From: Microbacterium sp. LKL04
GTDB taxonomy: Bacteria; Actinomycetota; Actinomycetes; Actinomycetales; Microbacteriaceae
Reading direction: 5' to 3'
Length of the DNA: 64,000 nt
Assembly: GCF_900102005.1 (NCBI RefSeq)
Contig: NZ_LT627736.1
Span: 372,001-436,000 of the forward strand
The notes beneath the pieces were generated by a model. The model saw only the letters and a program-made list of their open reading frames with translations, did no database searches and was not told where the DNA came from. Positions within the stretch are counted from its first letter, which is position 1. The number at the start of each line of letters is the position of its first letter. Below, one piece after another: positions 27,430 to 36,159 of this stretch. The translations under genes were made by a program, and so were the position numbers.

Positions 27430-27918
27430 GTGACGTCTCTCCGCGCTGTCGTGATCACGGTGTCCGACCGCTCCGCCTCGGGCGAGCGCGAGGACCGCGG
27501 CGGCCCGCTGGCAGTGCAGCTTCTCGAGGCCGCGGGTATCGAGATCGCCGGGCTCGAGGTCGTCCCCGACGGTGCGGACTCGGTGGAGGCCGCCCTGCGA
27601 CGCGCTCTCGCCACCGGCGCGCGGCTCATCGTGACGACCGGCGGCACCGGCGTCGGCCCCCGTGATCAGACGCCCGAGGGCACCGAGCGCGTCGTGACCC
27701 GGTCGCTCCCGGGCATCGCCGAGGAGCTCCGGCGCGTCGGCCTCACCGACACCCCGCTGTCGGTGATCTCCCGCGGCGTCGCGGGTGTCGTCGACCCCGA
27801 GGGGGCCCTGGTCGTCAACCTGCCGGGATCGCCGCGCGCGGTGAGCTCCGGCATCCCTGTGATCGTGTCGGTCGCCACACACGTGGTCGACCAGGTGAGA
27901 GGCGGAGACCACTCGTGA
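27430..27918 (+). CDS. mogA: Molybdenum cofactor biosynthesis protein MogA/MoaB
   Basis: 162 residues, the usual length. It adenylylates molybdopterin before metal insertion. Motifs VITVSDRSASGEREDRGGP, IVTTGGTGVGPRDQTPEGTERVV and the C-terminal LPGSPRAV match MogA. The GTG start follows 23 bases after the sulfite-oxidase-like gene; its stop overlaps moaE (GTGA). Confidence 0.92.
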   Translation: MTSLRAVVITVSDRSASGEREDRGGPLAVQLLEAAGIEIAGLEVVPDGADSVEAALRRALATGARLIVTTGGTGVGPRDQTPEGTERVVTRSLPGIAEELRRVGLTDTPLSVISRGVAGVVDPEGALVVNLPGSPRAVSSGIPVIVSVATHVVDQVRGGDHS

Positions 27919-28343
27919 ACATCGTTCGGATCGCCCGGCTCGAAGAGACCGCCCTCGACCTCGACGCGCACCTGCGTGCTGTCGAGGATCCGAAGTACGG
28001 CGCCGTGACGACGTTCGTCGGTCGGGTGCGCGACAACGATCCGGATGCCGCGACCACCGTCATCGGGCTGGAGTACAGCGCTCACCCCGACGCCGAGTCG
28101 ACCCTGCACCGTATCGCCGCCGAGGCGGCGGGCGCCTCGGGCGCCGTCGTCGCGGTCAGCCACCGCGTCGGAAACCTCGCCGTCGGTGACGCCGCGGTCG
28201 TCATCGCCGTCGCGTCCGAGCACCGGGCCGAGGCATTCGAGGTCTGCCGCGCCGTCATCGAGACGATCAAGACCGATCTGCCCGTCTGGAAGCGTCAGCT
28301 CGAGGTCGACGGCACGACGGCGTGGAAGGGCATCGGCGGCTGA
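27915..28343 (+). CDS. moaE: Molybdopterin synthase catalytic subunit MoaE
   Basis: 142 residues. MoaE transfers sulfur from the MoaD thiocarboxylate to cyclic pyranopterin. FVGRVRDNDPDA, LEYSAHPDAE, VAVSHRVGNLAVGD and the catalytic VWKRQ (Lys) near the C-terminus are all present. Last gene of the rightward run; moaD is encoded convergently, 3 bases away. Confidence 0.93.
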   Translation: MNIVRIARLEETALDLDAHLRAVEDPKYGAVTTFVGRVRDNDPDAATTVIGLEYSAHPDAESTLHRIAAEAAGASGAVVAVSHRVGNLAVGDAAVVIAVASEHRAEAFEVCRAVIETIKTDLPVWKRQLEVDGTTAWKGIGG

Positions 28344-28346
28344 GCC

Positions 28347-28580
28347 TCAGCCGCCGGCGAAGGGCGGCAACACGTCGATCATGCGCGCATCCGCGACCGG
28401 GGCGTCCCCGTCCGTCCGCACGCCGTCGACCAGCACCGCGCAGTCGGGCAGCACGAACCACAGCTGTGGGTGCTCGTCGAGGATCGCCGTGCGGAGCTCG
28501 GCGAGGGTCGCCTCCTCGCGCTCCTCGCTCTCGGTCCCGGCAGCCTCGGCGGCAGCGGCGAAATAACGGACGAGCGTCAT
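28347..28580 (-). CDS. moaD: Molybdopterin synthase sulfur carrier MoaD
   Basis: 77-residue ubiquitin-fold protein that ends in PFAGG; the terminal GG is adenylylated by MoeB and thiocarboxylated. The start MTLVRYFAAAAEAAG at 28580 overlaps the moaC stop (ATGA). Last gene of the leftward operon moeB-moeA-moaC-moaD. Confidence 0.9.
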   Translation of the reverse strand: MTLVRYFAAAAEAAGTESEEREEATLAELRTAILDEHPQLWFVLPDCAVLVDGVRTDGDAPVADARMIDVLPPFAGG

Positions 28581-29062
28581 GACGGCTGCTCCTCGCCGGG
28601 ACGTACCCAGTCGCCCGAGCGTCCGCCGGACTTCGCGACGATGCGGACGTTCTCGATCACCACGGCCCGGTCGAGGCCTTTGATCATGTCGACGACCGCG
28701 AGCGCGGTGACGGATACGGCGGTGATCGCCTCCATCTCGACGCCGGTGCGGTCGGCGGTGCCGACGGTGGCCTCGATCTCGACGCCCTCGTCGGTGATGT
28801 CGAGTTCGACCGAGGCGCGGTGCACACCGATGACATGGGCGAGTGGCAGGAGCGTCGCCGTCGACTTCGCCGCCTGGATGCCGGCGATGCGCGCGACCGC
28901 CAGCACGTCGCCCTTCGGCGCGGTGCCGTCGCGGAGGGCGGTGACGACCTCGGGGCTGCACCGGACGAAGCCGCGCGCGGTGGCGGTGCGGACCGTGGGG
29001 GCCTTCGCCGTGACGTCGACCATGTGCGCCCTGCCGGCCGAATCGAGGTGGGGGAAGCTCAT
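28577..29062 (-). CDS. moaC: Cyclic pyranopterin monophosphate synthase MoaC
   Basis: 161 residues. MoaC converts the MoaA product to cyclic pyranopterin monophosphate. The full set of blocks is visible: MVDVTAKAPTVRTATARG, GIQAAKSTATLLPLAH, GVEMEAITAVSVTALAVVDM and the active-site Lys in IVAKSGG. Start at 29062 shares its last base with the moeA stop codon. Confidence 0.93.
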   Translation of the reverse strand: MSFPHLDSAGRAHMVDVTAKAPTVRTATARGFVRCSPEVVTALRDGTAPKGDVLAVARIAGIQAAKSTATLLPLAHVIGVHRASVELDITDEGVEIEATVGTADRTGVEMEAITAVSVTALAVVDMIKGLDRAVVIENVRIVAKSGGRSGDWVRPGEEQPS

Positions 29063-30291
29063 CAGACCAGCATGACATCCACAGCGTCGCCCGCGGCGAC
29101 GCTCGCGACCTCGGCGGGGACGATCGCGAAGGCGGATGCCTGTGCGAGCCCGCCGGCCAGGTGCGAGCCCGAGCCTCCCGCCGTCGCGGGGCGCACGGTC
29201 CGTGCCGCGAGGTCGACCACGGCCGGGAGGTACTGCCGCCGTCCGGGCGGCGTGGTCCAGGGCTCCGCCGCCGCCATGGTCATGTGCGCTCGGTGGATGA
29301 CCGACCGTCCCTGCAGCGCGAGGAGCGCGGGGCGCACGAACACCTCGAACGACACGGCGACGCTGACCGGGTTGCCGGGAAGGCCGAAGACGAGGCATCC
29401 GTCTCCCACCGTCCCGAAAGCCTGCGGCTTGCCGGGCTGCATCGACACCTTCGCGAACTCGACCTCGCCGTGCCCGTCGAACGCGGCGCGCACGGGTTCG
29501 TAGGCCCCGGCGCTCACGCCGCCGGTGAAGATGATGACGTCGGCACCTGCGGCCCGCGCGTCGGCGGTGGCCTGCGCGACGGCGTCGCCATCGTCCGCGA
29601 CGCGGGCGACCATCACGATCTCGGCATCGGCCCCGGGGACGAGCTGAGCGAGGAGCGGTCCGTTCGAATCGGGGATGAGTCCGCGGCGCACGGGCTCGCC
29701 CGGTCCCGTCAGCTCGCTGCCGGTCGAGACGACCGCGACCCGCGGCGGGCGGACCACTGTCACCTTGTCGACCCCGGCGGCGACGGCGGCGGCGACCTGG
29801 AACGGTCCCATCCGCTCGCCGGCGGCGATGACGACGTCCCCGGCGCGCAGGTCCGCGCCTCGACGGCGGATGAACGCGCCCGCGGCGGGAGCCTCGAGCA
29901 CCTCGACGACGTCGAGCGAGTCGGCGAGCCCGCCCGCGGTGTTCTCGAACGGCACGATCGCATCCGCATCGGTGGGCGTGGGCGACCCCGTCATGATCCG
30001 GGCGGCCTCACCCGCCGAGAGCGCGGGGTCGTCCGACACTCCCGCGGGAAGATCGGCCACCACCCGCAGGGAAACGGGAAGCCCCGGCCCGGCCGCCGCC
30101 ACGTCCGCGGCGCGCACGGCGAAGCCGTCCATCGCGGAGTTGTCGAAGAGAGGGATGTCGTGCGCCGCGACGGCCGGTGCCGCAAGCGTGCGGCCGGCGG
30201 ATCGCCCGACCGGGACGACGTCCGTGGGGAGGGTGCGGACGGCGGCGAGGACCCGGGCGAGCTGTTCCTCGACGCTGCGAAGCCCGCTCAT
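29062..30291 (-). CDS. moeA: Molybdopterin molybdenumtransferase MoeA
   Basis: 409 residues, normal length. MoeA inserts molybdate into adenylylated molybdopterin. Signature blocks: PLFDNSAMDGFAVRA, ARIMTGSPTPTDADAIVPFE, VVSTGSELTGPGEP, IIFTGGVSAGAYE and VFGLPGNPVSVAVSFEVFV. The C-terminal domain IV is complete. ATGA overlap with moeB upstream. Confidence 0.94.
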   Translation of the reverse strand: MSGLRSVEEQLARVLAAVRTLPTDVVPVGRSAGRTLAAPAVAAHDIPLFDNSAMDGFAVRAADVAAAGPGLPVSLRVVADLPAGVSDDPALSAGEAARIMTGSPTPTDADAIVPFENTAGGLADSLDVVEVLEAPAAGAFIRRRGADLRAGDVVIAAGERMGPFQVAAAVAAGVDKVTVVRPPRVAVVSTGSELTGPGEPVRRGLIPDSNGPLLAQLVPGADAEIVMVARVADDGDAVAQATADARAAGADVIIFTGGVSAGAYEPVRAAFDGHGEVEFAKVSMQPGKPQAFGTVGDGCLVFGLPGNPVSVAVSFEVFVRPALLALQGRSVIHRAHMTMAAAEPWTTPPGRRQYLPAVVDLAARTVRPATAGGSGSHLAGGLAQASAFAIVPAEVASVAAGDAVDVMLV

Positions 30292-31070
30292 GCGCTCGCC
30301 GCCGCAGCCGTTGCGGCCGACCGCAGCGAGATCTCGTGCTGGCGGCTCGAGAGCGCGTCGAGGATGAGCATGCGACCGAGCAAGGGGGTGCCGACGCCGA
30401 TCGCGAGCTTCGCGACTTCGGTGGCGAGGATGCCGCCGACCTGCACGCAGAGGGCGCCGAGCACGCCGACCTGTGCGCAGGTGGGCGGGTCGCCCTCGGT
30501 GCCGACCGCGAAGAGGTCGTTGAGCACGACCGGGTCGCCCGCGGACGGCTGCGACCAGAAGACCGTGATCTGCGCGTGCCACTCGCGGACCGCTCCCCAC
30601 ACGAGGGGGAGCCCGAGCGCCTCGGTGGCGGCCGCGACCGCGCGACGAGTGGCGAACGAGTCGCTCGTGTCGATCACGATGTCGGCACCCGCGAAGAACT
30701 CCTGCGCGTTGTCGTCGTCGAGGCGCGCCGTGACCGGGGTGACGACGGTGACGGGCGACAGGGCCGCGACGGCGCGCACGGTGCTCTCGGTCTTGTGGAC
30801 GCCGATGTCCTCGATGCGGTGCGCGATCTGACGCTGCAGGTTGTGGAGCTCGACGGTGTCGTCGTCGATCACGGTGATGGCCCCGACGCCCGCCGCAGCC
30901 AGGGCGAGGATCGCAGGAGACCCGATGCCCCCGGCGCCGACGACGGCGACGCGCGTGTTCGCGAGCCGCCGCTGCCCCTCGTCGCCGATGCCCTTGAGCA
31001 CCGTGTGCCGCGCGGTCCGCCGGCGCTCGTCGGGATCCAACTCGGACACGGGATCGACCAGGGGGCGCAT
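30288..31070 (-). CDS. moeB: MoeB/ThiF-type adenylyltransferase
   Basis: 260 residues. It activates the C-terminal glycine of MoaD by adenylylation. The ATP loop VVGAGGIGSPAILALAAAGVG is followed by the Asp/Arg block IDDDTVELHNLQRQ, and CAQVGVLG carries the cysteine. There is no rhodanese domain, unlike many actinobacterial MoeZ proteins. First gene of the leftward moeB-moeA-moaC-moaD operon, so it acts on the MoaD made from the same transcript. Confidence 0.9.
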   Translation of the reverse strand: MRPLVDPVSELDPDERRRTARHTVLKGIGDEGQRRLANTRVAVVGAGGIGSPAILALAAAGVGAITVIDDDTVELHNLQRQIAHRIEDIGVHKTESTVRAVAALSPVTVVTPVTARLDDDNAQEFFAGADIVIDTSDSFATRRAVAAATEALGLPLVWGAVREWHAQITVFWSQPSAGDPVVLNDLFAVGTEGDPPTCAQVGVLGALCVQVGGILATEVAKLAIGVGTPLLGRMLILDALSSRQHEISLRSAATAAAASA

Positions 31071-31185
31071 GTCCCGAGTTTACGGCGGTGAGGATGCCGC
31101 GGGATCGGATTCGCTCACTGCATCGAATCCGCAGATGCGGATCATTCCGGCCCACACGGCCCGCGCATGCGGCATGATCATTTCC

Positions 31186-31578
31186 ATGACGACCTACCGT
31201 GTGGCGCGAGCCGCCCGCCTCCTCGGCGTGAGCGACGATTCGGTGCGGCGTTGGATCGACCAGGGACTGCTCCCGGTGACCGATGCCATGCCCGCCGAGA
31301 TCCCCGGCGAGGCGCTCGCCGAGTTCGCCGTCTCGATGGCGAACGACCCGGGCGACGGATACGAGCACCGCTCCAGCGCCCGCAACAGCTTCGTCGGGAT
31401 CGTGACGCGCGTGCAGGTCGACGGCGTCATGGCCCAGGTCGACATCCAGTCCGGCCCGCACCGCGTCGTCTCGCTCCTGTCGGCCGAGGCGGTGCGCGAG
31501 CTGGAGCTCGAGGTGGGTACTCTCGCGAGGGCCTCGGTCAAGGCCACCAACGTCGTCGTCGAGCTGGCGGGGGAGTGA
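31186..31578 (+). CDS. Small HTH regulator with molybdate-binding Mop (TOBE) domain
   Basis: 130 residues. The N-terminal 60 residues form an excisionase/MerR-like DNA-binding helix-turn-helix (YRVARAARLLGVSDDSVRRWIDQGLLP). The C-terminal 68 residues are a Mop domain (ARNSFVGIVTRVQVDGVMAQVDIQ), the oxyanion-binding fold used by ModE and ModC. It is followed one base later by modA. It probably senses molybdate and controls modABC, in the role ModE plays elsewhere, with a different DNA-binding domain. Confidence 0.85.
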   Translation: MTTYRVARAARLLGVSDDSVRRWIDQGLLPVTDAMPAEIPGEALAEFAVSMANDPGDGYEHRSSARNSFVGIVTRVQVDGVMAQVDIQSGPHRVVSLLSAEAVRELELEVGTLARASVKATNVVVELAGE

Positions 31579-31579
31579 C

Positions 31580-32335
31580 ATGCGTCGTTCCCTGGTCCGG
31601 CCGCTCGCCCTCGGCGCGCTCGCGCTCCTTCTCACCGGATGCGCGGCGGCTGCGCCGTCGACCTCCGGCGACCAGCTCGGCGGTTCGCTGACGGTGTATG
31701 CCGCGGCATCCCTCAAGGGCTCGTTCGACGAGATCGACGAAGCGTTCACGGCGCAGCATCCCGGGGTGGAGATCAGTCCGGTCTACGACGGGTCGTCGAC
31801 CCTGGCGACGCAGATCGCCGAGGGGGCACCGGCGGACGTGTTCGCGTCGGCCGATGAGGCCACGATGGCGAAGGTGGCGGAGTTCGCCCTCGACCCCGCA
31901 GTCTTCGCCTCGAACACACTCGTGATCGCCGTCCCGGCAGGCAACCCGAAGAAGGTCTCGGCGCTGGCCGACCTGGCGGATGTCGTCACGGTGCTGTGCG
32001 CGCCCGAGGTGCCGTGCGGCGCGGCATCCGCGACGCTGCTGAGCGCGGCGGGTGTGGCCGTCGACGCCGCGAGCCTCGAGCAGAACGTCACGGCGGTGCT
32101 GACGAAGGTCGCGGCCGGTGAAGCCGATGCGGGCCTCGTCTACGCGACCGATGTCGTCGGGCGCAGCGACGTCGAGGCGGTCGTTCCCGAGGGCGCTGAT
32201 GAGGTCGTCAACAGGTATCCGATCGCCGCGCTGAAGGATGCCGCGAACCCCGACGCGGCTGCCGCGTTCGTCACGTTCGTGCGTTCCGAGGCCGGGCAGA
32301 AGATCCTCGCAGACCACGGCTTCGGGGCGCCGTGA
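31580..32335 (+). CDS. modA: Molybdate-binding lipoprotein ModA
   Basis: 251 residues with a signal peptide and lipobox LTGC. Conserved molybdate-binding segments: TVYAAASLKGSFDEI, YDGSSTLATQIAEGAPADVFASAD (given here in parts at 31.79-31.86 kb), and the later block with Asp/Tyr AGLVYATDVV. Start one base after the HTH-Mop gene; stop overlaps modB. Confidence 0.93.
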   Translation: MRRSLVRPLALGALALLLTGCAAAAPSTSGDQLGGSLTVYAAASLKGSFDEIDEAFTAQHPGVEISPVYDGSSTLATQIAEGAPADVFASADEATMAKVAEFALDPAVFASNTLVIAVPAGNPKKVSALADLADVVTVLCAPEVPCGAASATLLSAAGVAVDAASLEQNVTAVLTKVAAGEADAGLVYATDVVGRSDVEAVVPEGADEVVNRYPIAALKDAANPDAAAAFVTFVRSEAGQKILADHGFGAP

Positions 32336-33114
32336 GCTCCGCGCGGGGATATGTCCCTCGAAGCCTCGCGTTCCCCGCCTTCGTCGGTCTTGCCTTTCTC
32401 ATCCTGCCGTTGCTGGCTCTCATCGCGCGGGTGGACTGGTCGACGTTCGTCGTCGACGTGACCTCGCCCGCGGCGCTCGAGGCACTCGGGCTGTCATTCG
32501 GTACCGGCGCGGCGGCCACCGTGGCATGCATCGTGATCGGTGTGCCGTTGGCCCTGCTGATCGCGCGGTCGGGTCCGCGGCTCGCGGCGGTGCTGCGTGC
32601 GGCGGTGACCGTTCCGCTCGTCCTGCCGCCGATGGTCGGCGGGATCGCGTTGCTGTACCTGTTCGGTCGTCAGGGGTGGCTCGGCGGGTGGGGTCTGTCG
32701 TTCACCACGCCGGCGGTCATCGTGGCGCAGACGTTCGTGGCGCTGCCGTTCCTCGTGCTCGCCGTCGAGGGCGCGGTGCGCTCGACCGGGGTGGACTTCG
32801 AGCGGACCGCCGCCGCGTTGGGAGCCGGTCGGTGGACGATCCTCCGGCGCATCACGCTGCCGCTTGCGGCACCCGGCATCGTCGCGGGTGTCGTGCTGTG
32901 CTTCGCCCGCGCGATCGGTGAGTTCGGTGCGACTGCCCTGTTCGCAGGCAACCGCCCCGGTGTCACGCAGACGATGCCGCTCGCGATCTACACGGCGTTC
33001 AACGGGGCGGGCGTAACCCAGGGGACCGCGGTCGCCCTCGCGCTCCTGCTGCTGGCGACCGCGGTGCTCGTCCTGATGCTGGTGCGCGGCTGGCGGCCGG
33101 GGGCGGCGCGATGA
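32332..33114 (+). CDS. modB: Molybdate ABC transporter permease ModB
   Basis: 260 residues, five to six membrane helices beginning with AFVGLAFLILPLLALIAR. The EAA loop is DFERTAAALGAGRWTILRRITLPLA, and RAIGEFGATALFAGN is diagnostic of ModB. GTG start overlapping modA; stop overlaps modC (ATGA). Confidence 0.93.
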   Translation: MSSARGYVPRSLAFPAFVGLAFLILPLLALIARVDWSTFVVDVTSPAALEALGLSFGTGAAATVACIVIGVPLALLIARSGPRLAAVLRAAVTVPLVLPPMVGGIALLYLFGRQGWLGGWGLSFTTPAVIVAQTFVALPFLVLAVEGAVRSTGVDFERTAAALGAGRWTILRRITLPLAAPGIVAGVVLCFARAIGEFGATALFAGNRPGVTQTMPLAIYTAFNGAGVTQGTAVALALLLLATAVLVLMLVRGWRPGAAR

Positions 33115-34142
33115 GCGGGCTGCAGGCGCACGTCGTCGTCGACCGGCCGCGCTTCCGCGTGGACGTCGTGTTCGACGCCGCCGCGGGGGAGACCGTCGCG
33201 ATCATGGGTCCGAGCGGAGCCGGCAAGTCGACACTGCTCGACGCGCTCGCCGGTCTCGTCCCGCTGGACGGCGGCGAGGTCGCTGTCGCCGGGCGGACCG
33301 TGGAGCGCATGGCCGCACCCCGGGTGCACACGCCGCCGATGCACCGCGGCGTCGTGCTGCTCGGTCAGGACCCGCGGCTGTTCCCGCATCTGAGCGCGCG
33401 CGAAAACGTCGCCTTCGGGCCGCGCGCCGCCGGCACACCTGTCGCCCGGGCGCGCGCCGATGCCGATGCGTGGCTCGACCGGGTCGGCCTGGGCGGGCTG
33501 GGGTCGCGCATGCCGCGCGAGCTGTCGGGGGGAGAGCAGCAGCGCGTCGCGATCGGCCGGGCGCTGGCAGCCTCGCCGCAGGTGGTGCTGCTCGACGAGC
33601 CGTTGGTCGCGCTCGATCCCGTGACGGCGTCCGAGATCCGGGGGATGCTGCGGGAGCAGCTCGCGGGGGTGACGACGGTCGCCGTGACGCACGACGCCGG
33701 CGACGCGGTGGCGCTGGCCGAGAGGTTGTTCGTGATCGAGGCGGGCGCCGTGGTGCAGAGCGGTCCCGTGCGGCAGGTGTTGGGAGCCCCGGCATCCGCG
33801 TTCGTCGCATCGGTTGCCGACATGAATCGGATGCCGGGGGTCTCGGCGCGCGGCGGGTGGACCGATGCCGCGGGCCGCGTGCTGATGGGAGCGGATGCCG
33901 GGGTCGAGGGCGTCGCGCTCGCCGCCGTGTTCCGGCCGGGTGACGTGCGGATCGTGGACGGGGCCGGCGTCAACGCGTGGGCGGCGGACGTGGTGCGCGT
34001 CGAACCGACACTCGCCGGGGTTCGGGTGCGCACCACGGCGGGCGTGGTCGATGTCGCCGAAACGGGTGCCCAGTGGGCGCCGGGCGACACGGTGTGGCTG
34101 CACGTCGAACCATCGCGAGTGCGGTTCGTGCCGCTGGGCTGA
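33111..34142 (+). CDS. modC: Molybdate ABC transporter ATPase ModC
   Basis: 343 residues. Walker A GPSGAGKST, signature LSGGEQQR, Walker B VVLLDEPLVALD and switch THDAGDAV make up the ATPase domain. The last 110 residues contain a TOBE/Mop-like domain (VEGVALAAVFRPGDVRI...) for oxyanion feedback, as in ModC. End of the HTH-modABC operon. Confidence 0.93.
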   Translation: MSGLQAHVVVDRPRFRVDVVFDAAAGETVAIMGPSGAGKSTLLDALAGLVPLDGGEVAVAGRTVERMAAPRVHTPPMHRGVVLLGQDPRLFPHLSARENVAFGPRAAGTPVARARADADAWLDRVGLGGLGSRMPRELSGGEQQRVAIGRALAASPQVVLLDEPLVALDPVTASEIRGMLREQLAGVTTVAVTHDAGDAVALAERLFVIEAGAVVQSGPVRQVLGAPASAFVASVADMNRMPGVSARGGWTDAAGRVLMGADAGVEGVALAAVFRPGDVRIVDGAGVNAWAADVVRVEPTLAGVRVRTTAGVVDVAETGAQWAPGDTVWLHVEPSRVRFVPLG

Positions 34143-34181
34143 GGTGCGCGGCGCTGGCGTCGGGCCTGTCACCATGGGTCC

Positions 34182-34658
34182 ATGCCCGTCATCGAGTCCC
34201 GCTGCGTCGTGCCGGTCGAGGTGGAGGTCGCGTTCGCGGTCTCGCAGACCACGGGCGAGACACGCAAGCGCTGGGACCCCTTCATCCGGCGTCAGTACTT
34301 CCTGGGCGGCGCGGACGTTCCGGGGAAGGGCGTGCGGACCTTCACCGTGCAGCGCTTCGGCTTCCGGATGGAGAGCGAGTACGTCTCGTTCAACCCTCCG
34401 TCGAACGTCGGCATGAAGATGACGAAGGGGTCGTGGTTCTTCGAGCGTCTCGCCGGCGGGTGGAAGTTCACGCCCGTCGCGGACGACCCGAGCAGCACCC
34501 TCGCCGTCTGGCGGTACAACTTCGCGTGTCGCCCGAAATGGCTTGCTCCGCTCGCCGAGCGGATCGGTGCGATCGTGCTGAAGCGCGACATGGATCGGCG
34601 CATCCAGGGCTTCGCGAGGGGGTGCGAGGACCCGGTGGTGCTCGCGGCGGTGCGGTGA
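34182..34658 (+). CDS. SRPBCC (START-like) domain protein
   Basis: 158 residues with the layout of the polyketide cyclase/START-like superfamily: IESRCVVPVEVEVAFAVSQ at the N-terminus, a RWDPFIRRQYFLGG loop, beta strands, and a long C-terminal helix (LKRDMDRRIQGFARGCED). Binds an unknown hydrophobic ligand. Its place between modC and moaA does not imply a role in Mo metabolism. Confidence 0.75.
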   Translation: MPVIESRCVVPVEVEVAFAVSQTTGETRKRWDPFIRRQYFLGGADVPGKGVRTFTVQRFGFRMESEYVSFNPPSNVGMKMTKGSWFFERLAGGWKFTPVADDPSSTLAVWRYNFACRPKWLAPLAERIGAIVLKRDMDRRIQGFARGCEDPVVLAAVR

Positions 34659-34761
34659 TCGGTTCGTCTCTCCGGGCACGGTCGATGGCACACGCACATT
34701 CGAGCCCTTGACCAGCCCTCTTAGCCACCCCCACCGATTAGGCTCGGAAGATGAGACGGCG

Positions 34762-35865
34762 ATGGGGGACGCAGCGGTGACCGCAATCCCGATTTCGCTA
34801 GGGCGCGCGCCGCAGATCCCCTCCGGATCGGCCGGCCTTCCCGATCCCGCCGTCGGCCTCGTCGACACCCACGGACGCGTCCACCGCGACCTGCGGATCT
34901 CACTCACCGACCGGTGCTCGCTGCGTTGCACGTATTGCATGCCCGAGCAGGGCAACGAATGGCTCGCGCGCACGAGCATTCTGACCACGGATGAGATCGT
35001 CGAGATCGCTGAGGTCGCTGCGAGCCTCGGCATCCGCACCTTCCGGCTCACCGGCGGCGAGCCTCTGCTCCGCGCCGACATCGTCGACGTGGTCCGTCGC
35101 GTCGCCGCGATCTCCGGACCCGAGGGGCCGGTCGAGGTCGCGATGACGACGAACGGCATCCGGCTCGCCGAGGTGCTGCCCGACCTGATCGCCGCGGGGC
35201 TGACACGGCTGAACATCAGCATCGACACGATCGATCGCGAGCGGTTCGCCGCGCTCACGCGCCGCGACCGGCTCGACGACGTGCTGGAGGGGATCGCGGC
35301 AGCCGCAGCATCCGACCTGAAGCCTCTGAAGCTGAACGCCGTCGCGATGCGCGGCGTGAACGACGACCAGCTCGCCGACCTCGTCGCCTTCGCGATGGAG
35401 GTCGGCGCCCAGCTGAGGTTCATCGAGCAGATGCCGCTGGACTCCGGGCACACCTGGGACCGCAGTGCGATGGTGACCCGCGAGGAGATCCTCAAGGCGC
35501 TGTCGGAGCGGTGGTCGCTCGAGCCGGTGCCGGGCCGAGGTGGCGCGCCCGCTGAGAAGTGGCGGATCGACGGGGGCCCGCACGAGGTCGGCGTCATCGC
35601 GTCGGTGACGGCACCCTTCTGCGGAGCGTGCGACCGACTGCGCCTGACCGCCGACGGTCAGTTCCGCAACTGCCTCTTCTCGCTGACGGAGTACGACGTC
35701 ACGAGCGCTGTGCGTGGGATGCCGGTGGCCGCCACACGCGAGGATCGTCAGCGCGTCATCGCCGAGACGCTCCACGCGTGCGTGCTGGGAAAGCTCCCCG
35801 GCCACGCGATCAACGACCCGTCGTTCCTGCAGCCCGCGCGAGGGATGAACGCCATCGGGGGCTGA
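34762..35865 (+). CDS. moaA: GTP 3',8-cyclase MoaA
   Basis: 367 residues. Radical SAM enzyme that starts molybdenum cofactor synthesis from GTP. The SAM cluster motif CSLRCTYC gives Cys52, Cys56 and Cys59; the second cluster lies in CGACDRLRLTADGQFRNC near the C-terminus, and the protein ends in GG as required for activity. FRLTGGEPLLR is conserved. The start is uncertain: ATG 34762, or GTG 34777 with GGGGGAC about 6 bases upstream. It stands apart from the other cofactor genes but completes moaA-moaC-moaD-moaE in the window. Confidence 0.93.
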   Translation: MGDAAVTAIPISLGRAPQIPSGSAGLPDPAVGLVDTHGRVHRDLRISLTDRCSLRCTYCMPEQGNEWLARTSILTTDEIVEIAEVAASLGIRTFRLTGGEPLLRADIVDVVRRVAAISGPEGPVEVAMTTNGIRLAEVLPDLIAAGLTRLNISIDTIDRERFAALTRRDRLDDVLEGIAAAAASDLKPLKLNAVAMRGVNDDQLADLVAFAMEVGAQLRFIEQMPLDSGHTWDRSAMVTREEILKALSERWSLEPVPGRGGAPAEKWRIDGGPHEVGVIASVTAPFCGACDRLRLTADGQFRNCLFSLTEYDVTSAVRGMPVAATREDRQRVIAETLHACVLGKLPGHAINDPSFLQPARGMNAIGG

Positions 35866-35868
35866 CGG

Positions 35869-36159
35869 TCACTCGGCGCCGGCCAGGCCGACGCCCCAGC
35901 GACCGAGCGCCGTGATCGCGTCAGCGAGCTCCAGTCCGCGGTCGGTGAGGACGTACGCCCGGGTGTTGTGCTTCAGGGGGAGTCTCCGCAAGACGCCAGC
36001 TGCCTCCAGCTCTCTGAGTCGCGTCGCCAGCATGTTCGTCGGGACCCCGAGATGGCGCTGAAGGTCGCCGTACCGCTGCGGACCCTCGAGCAGCTGCTCC
36101 ACGATGAGCAGAGCCCAGCGTGCCCCGACGACGTCGAGGGCTGCGGCGAGGTCGGTCAC
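35869..36159 (-). CDS. HxlR family transcriptional regulator
   Basis: 96-residue winged-helix regulator. HxlR signature: ALDVVGARWALLIVEQLLEGPQRYGDLQRHL (within residues 6-37), then LATRLRELEAAGVL and YVLTDRGLEL. There is no conserved N-terminal Cys as in redox-sensing members. The GTG start overlaps the stop of the upstream VOC gene, so the two form an operon preceded by a perfect palindrome at 36568-36586. Confidence 0.9.
   Translation of the reverse strand: MTDLAAALDVVGARWALLIVEQLLEGPQRYGDLQRHLGVPTNMLATRLRELEAAGVLRRLPLKHNTRAYVLTDRGLELADAITALGRWGVGLAGAE

Noticed and set aside
29062..31749. A long leftward protein of about 900 residues covering moeA and beyond
   Set aside because: The frame is open upstream of moeA because of high GC, but a MoeA start with proper family N-terminus lies at 30291 overlapping moeB; the extra residues are low-complexity Arg/Pro sequence antisense to other genes.
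34659..34761. A molybdenum cofactor riboswitch before moaA
   Set aside because: Only about 100 bases separate the genes, and I see no conserved multi-stem structure of the Moco RNA type.
32988..35597. An 869-residue leftward frame antisense to modB, modC and moaA
   Set aside because: Composition is His/Arg/Pro-rich with no domain, and the real genes on the other strand explain it.
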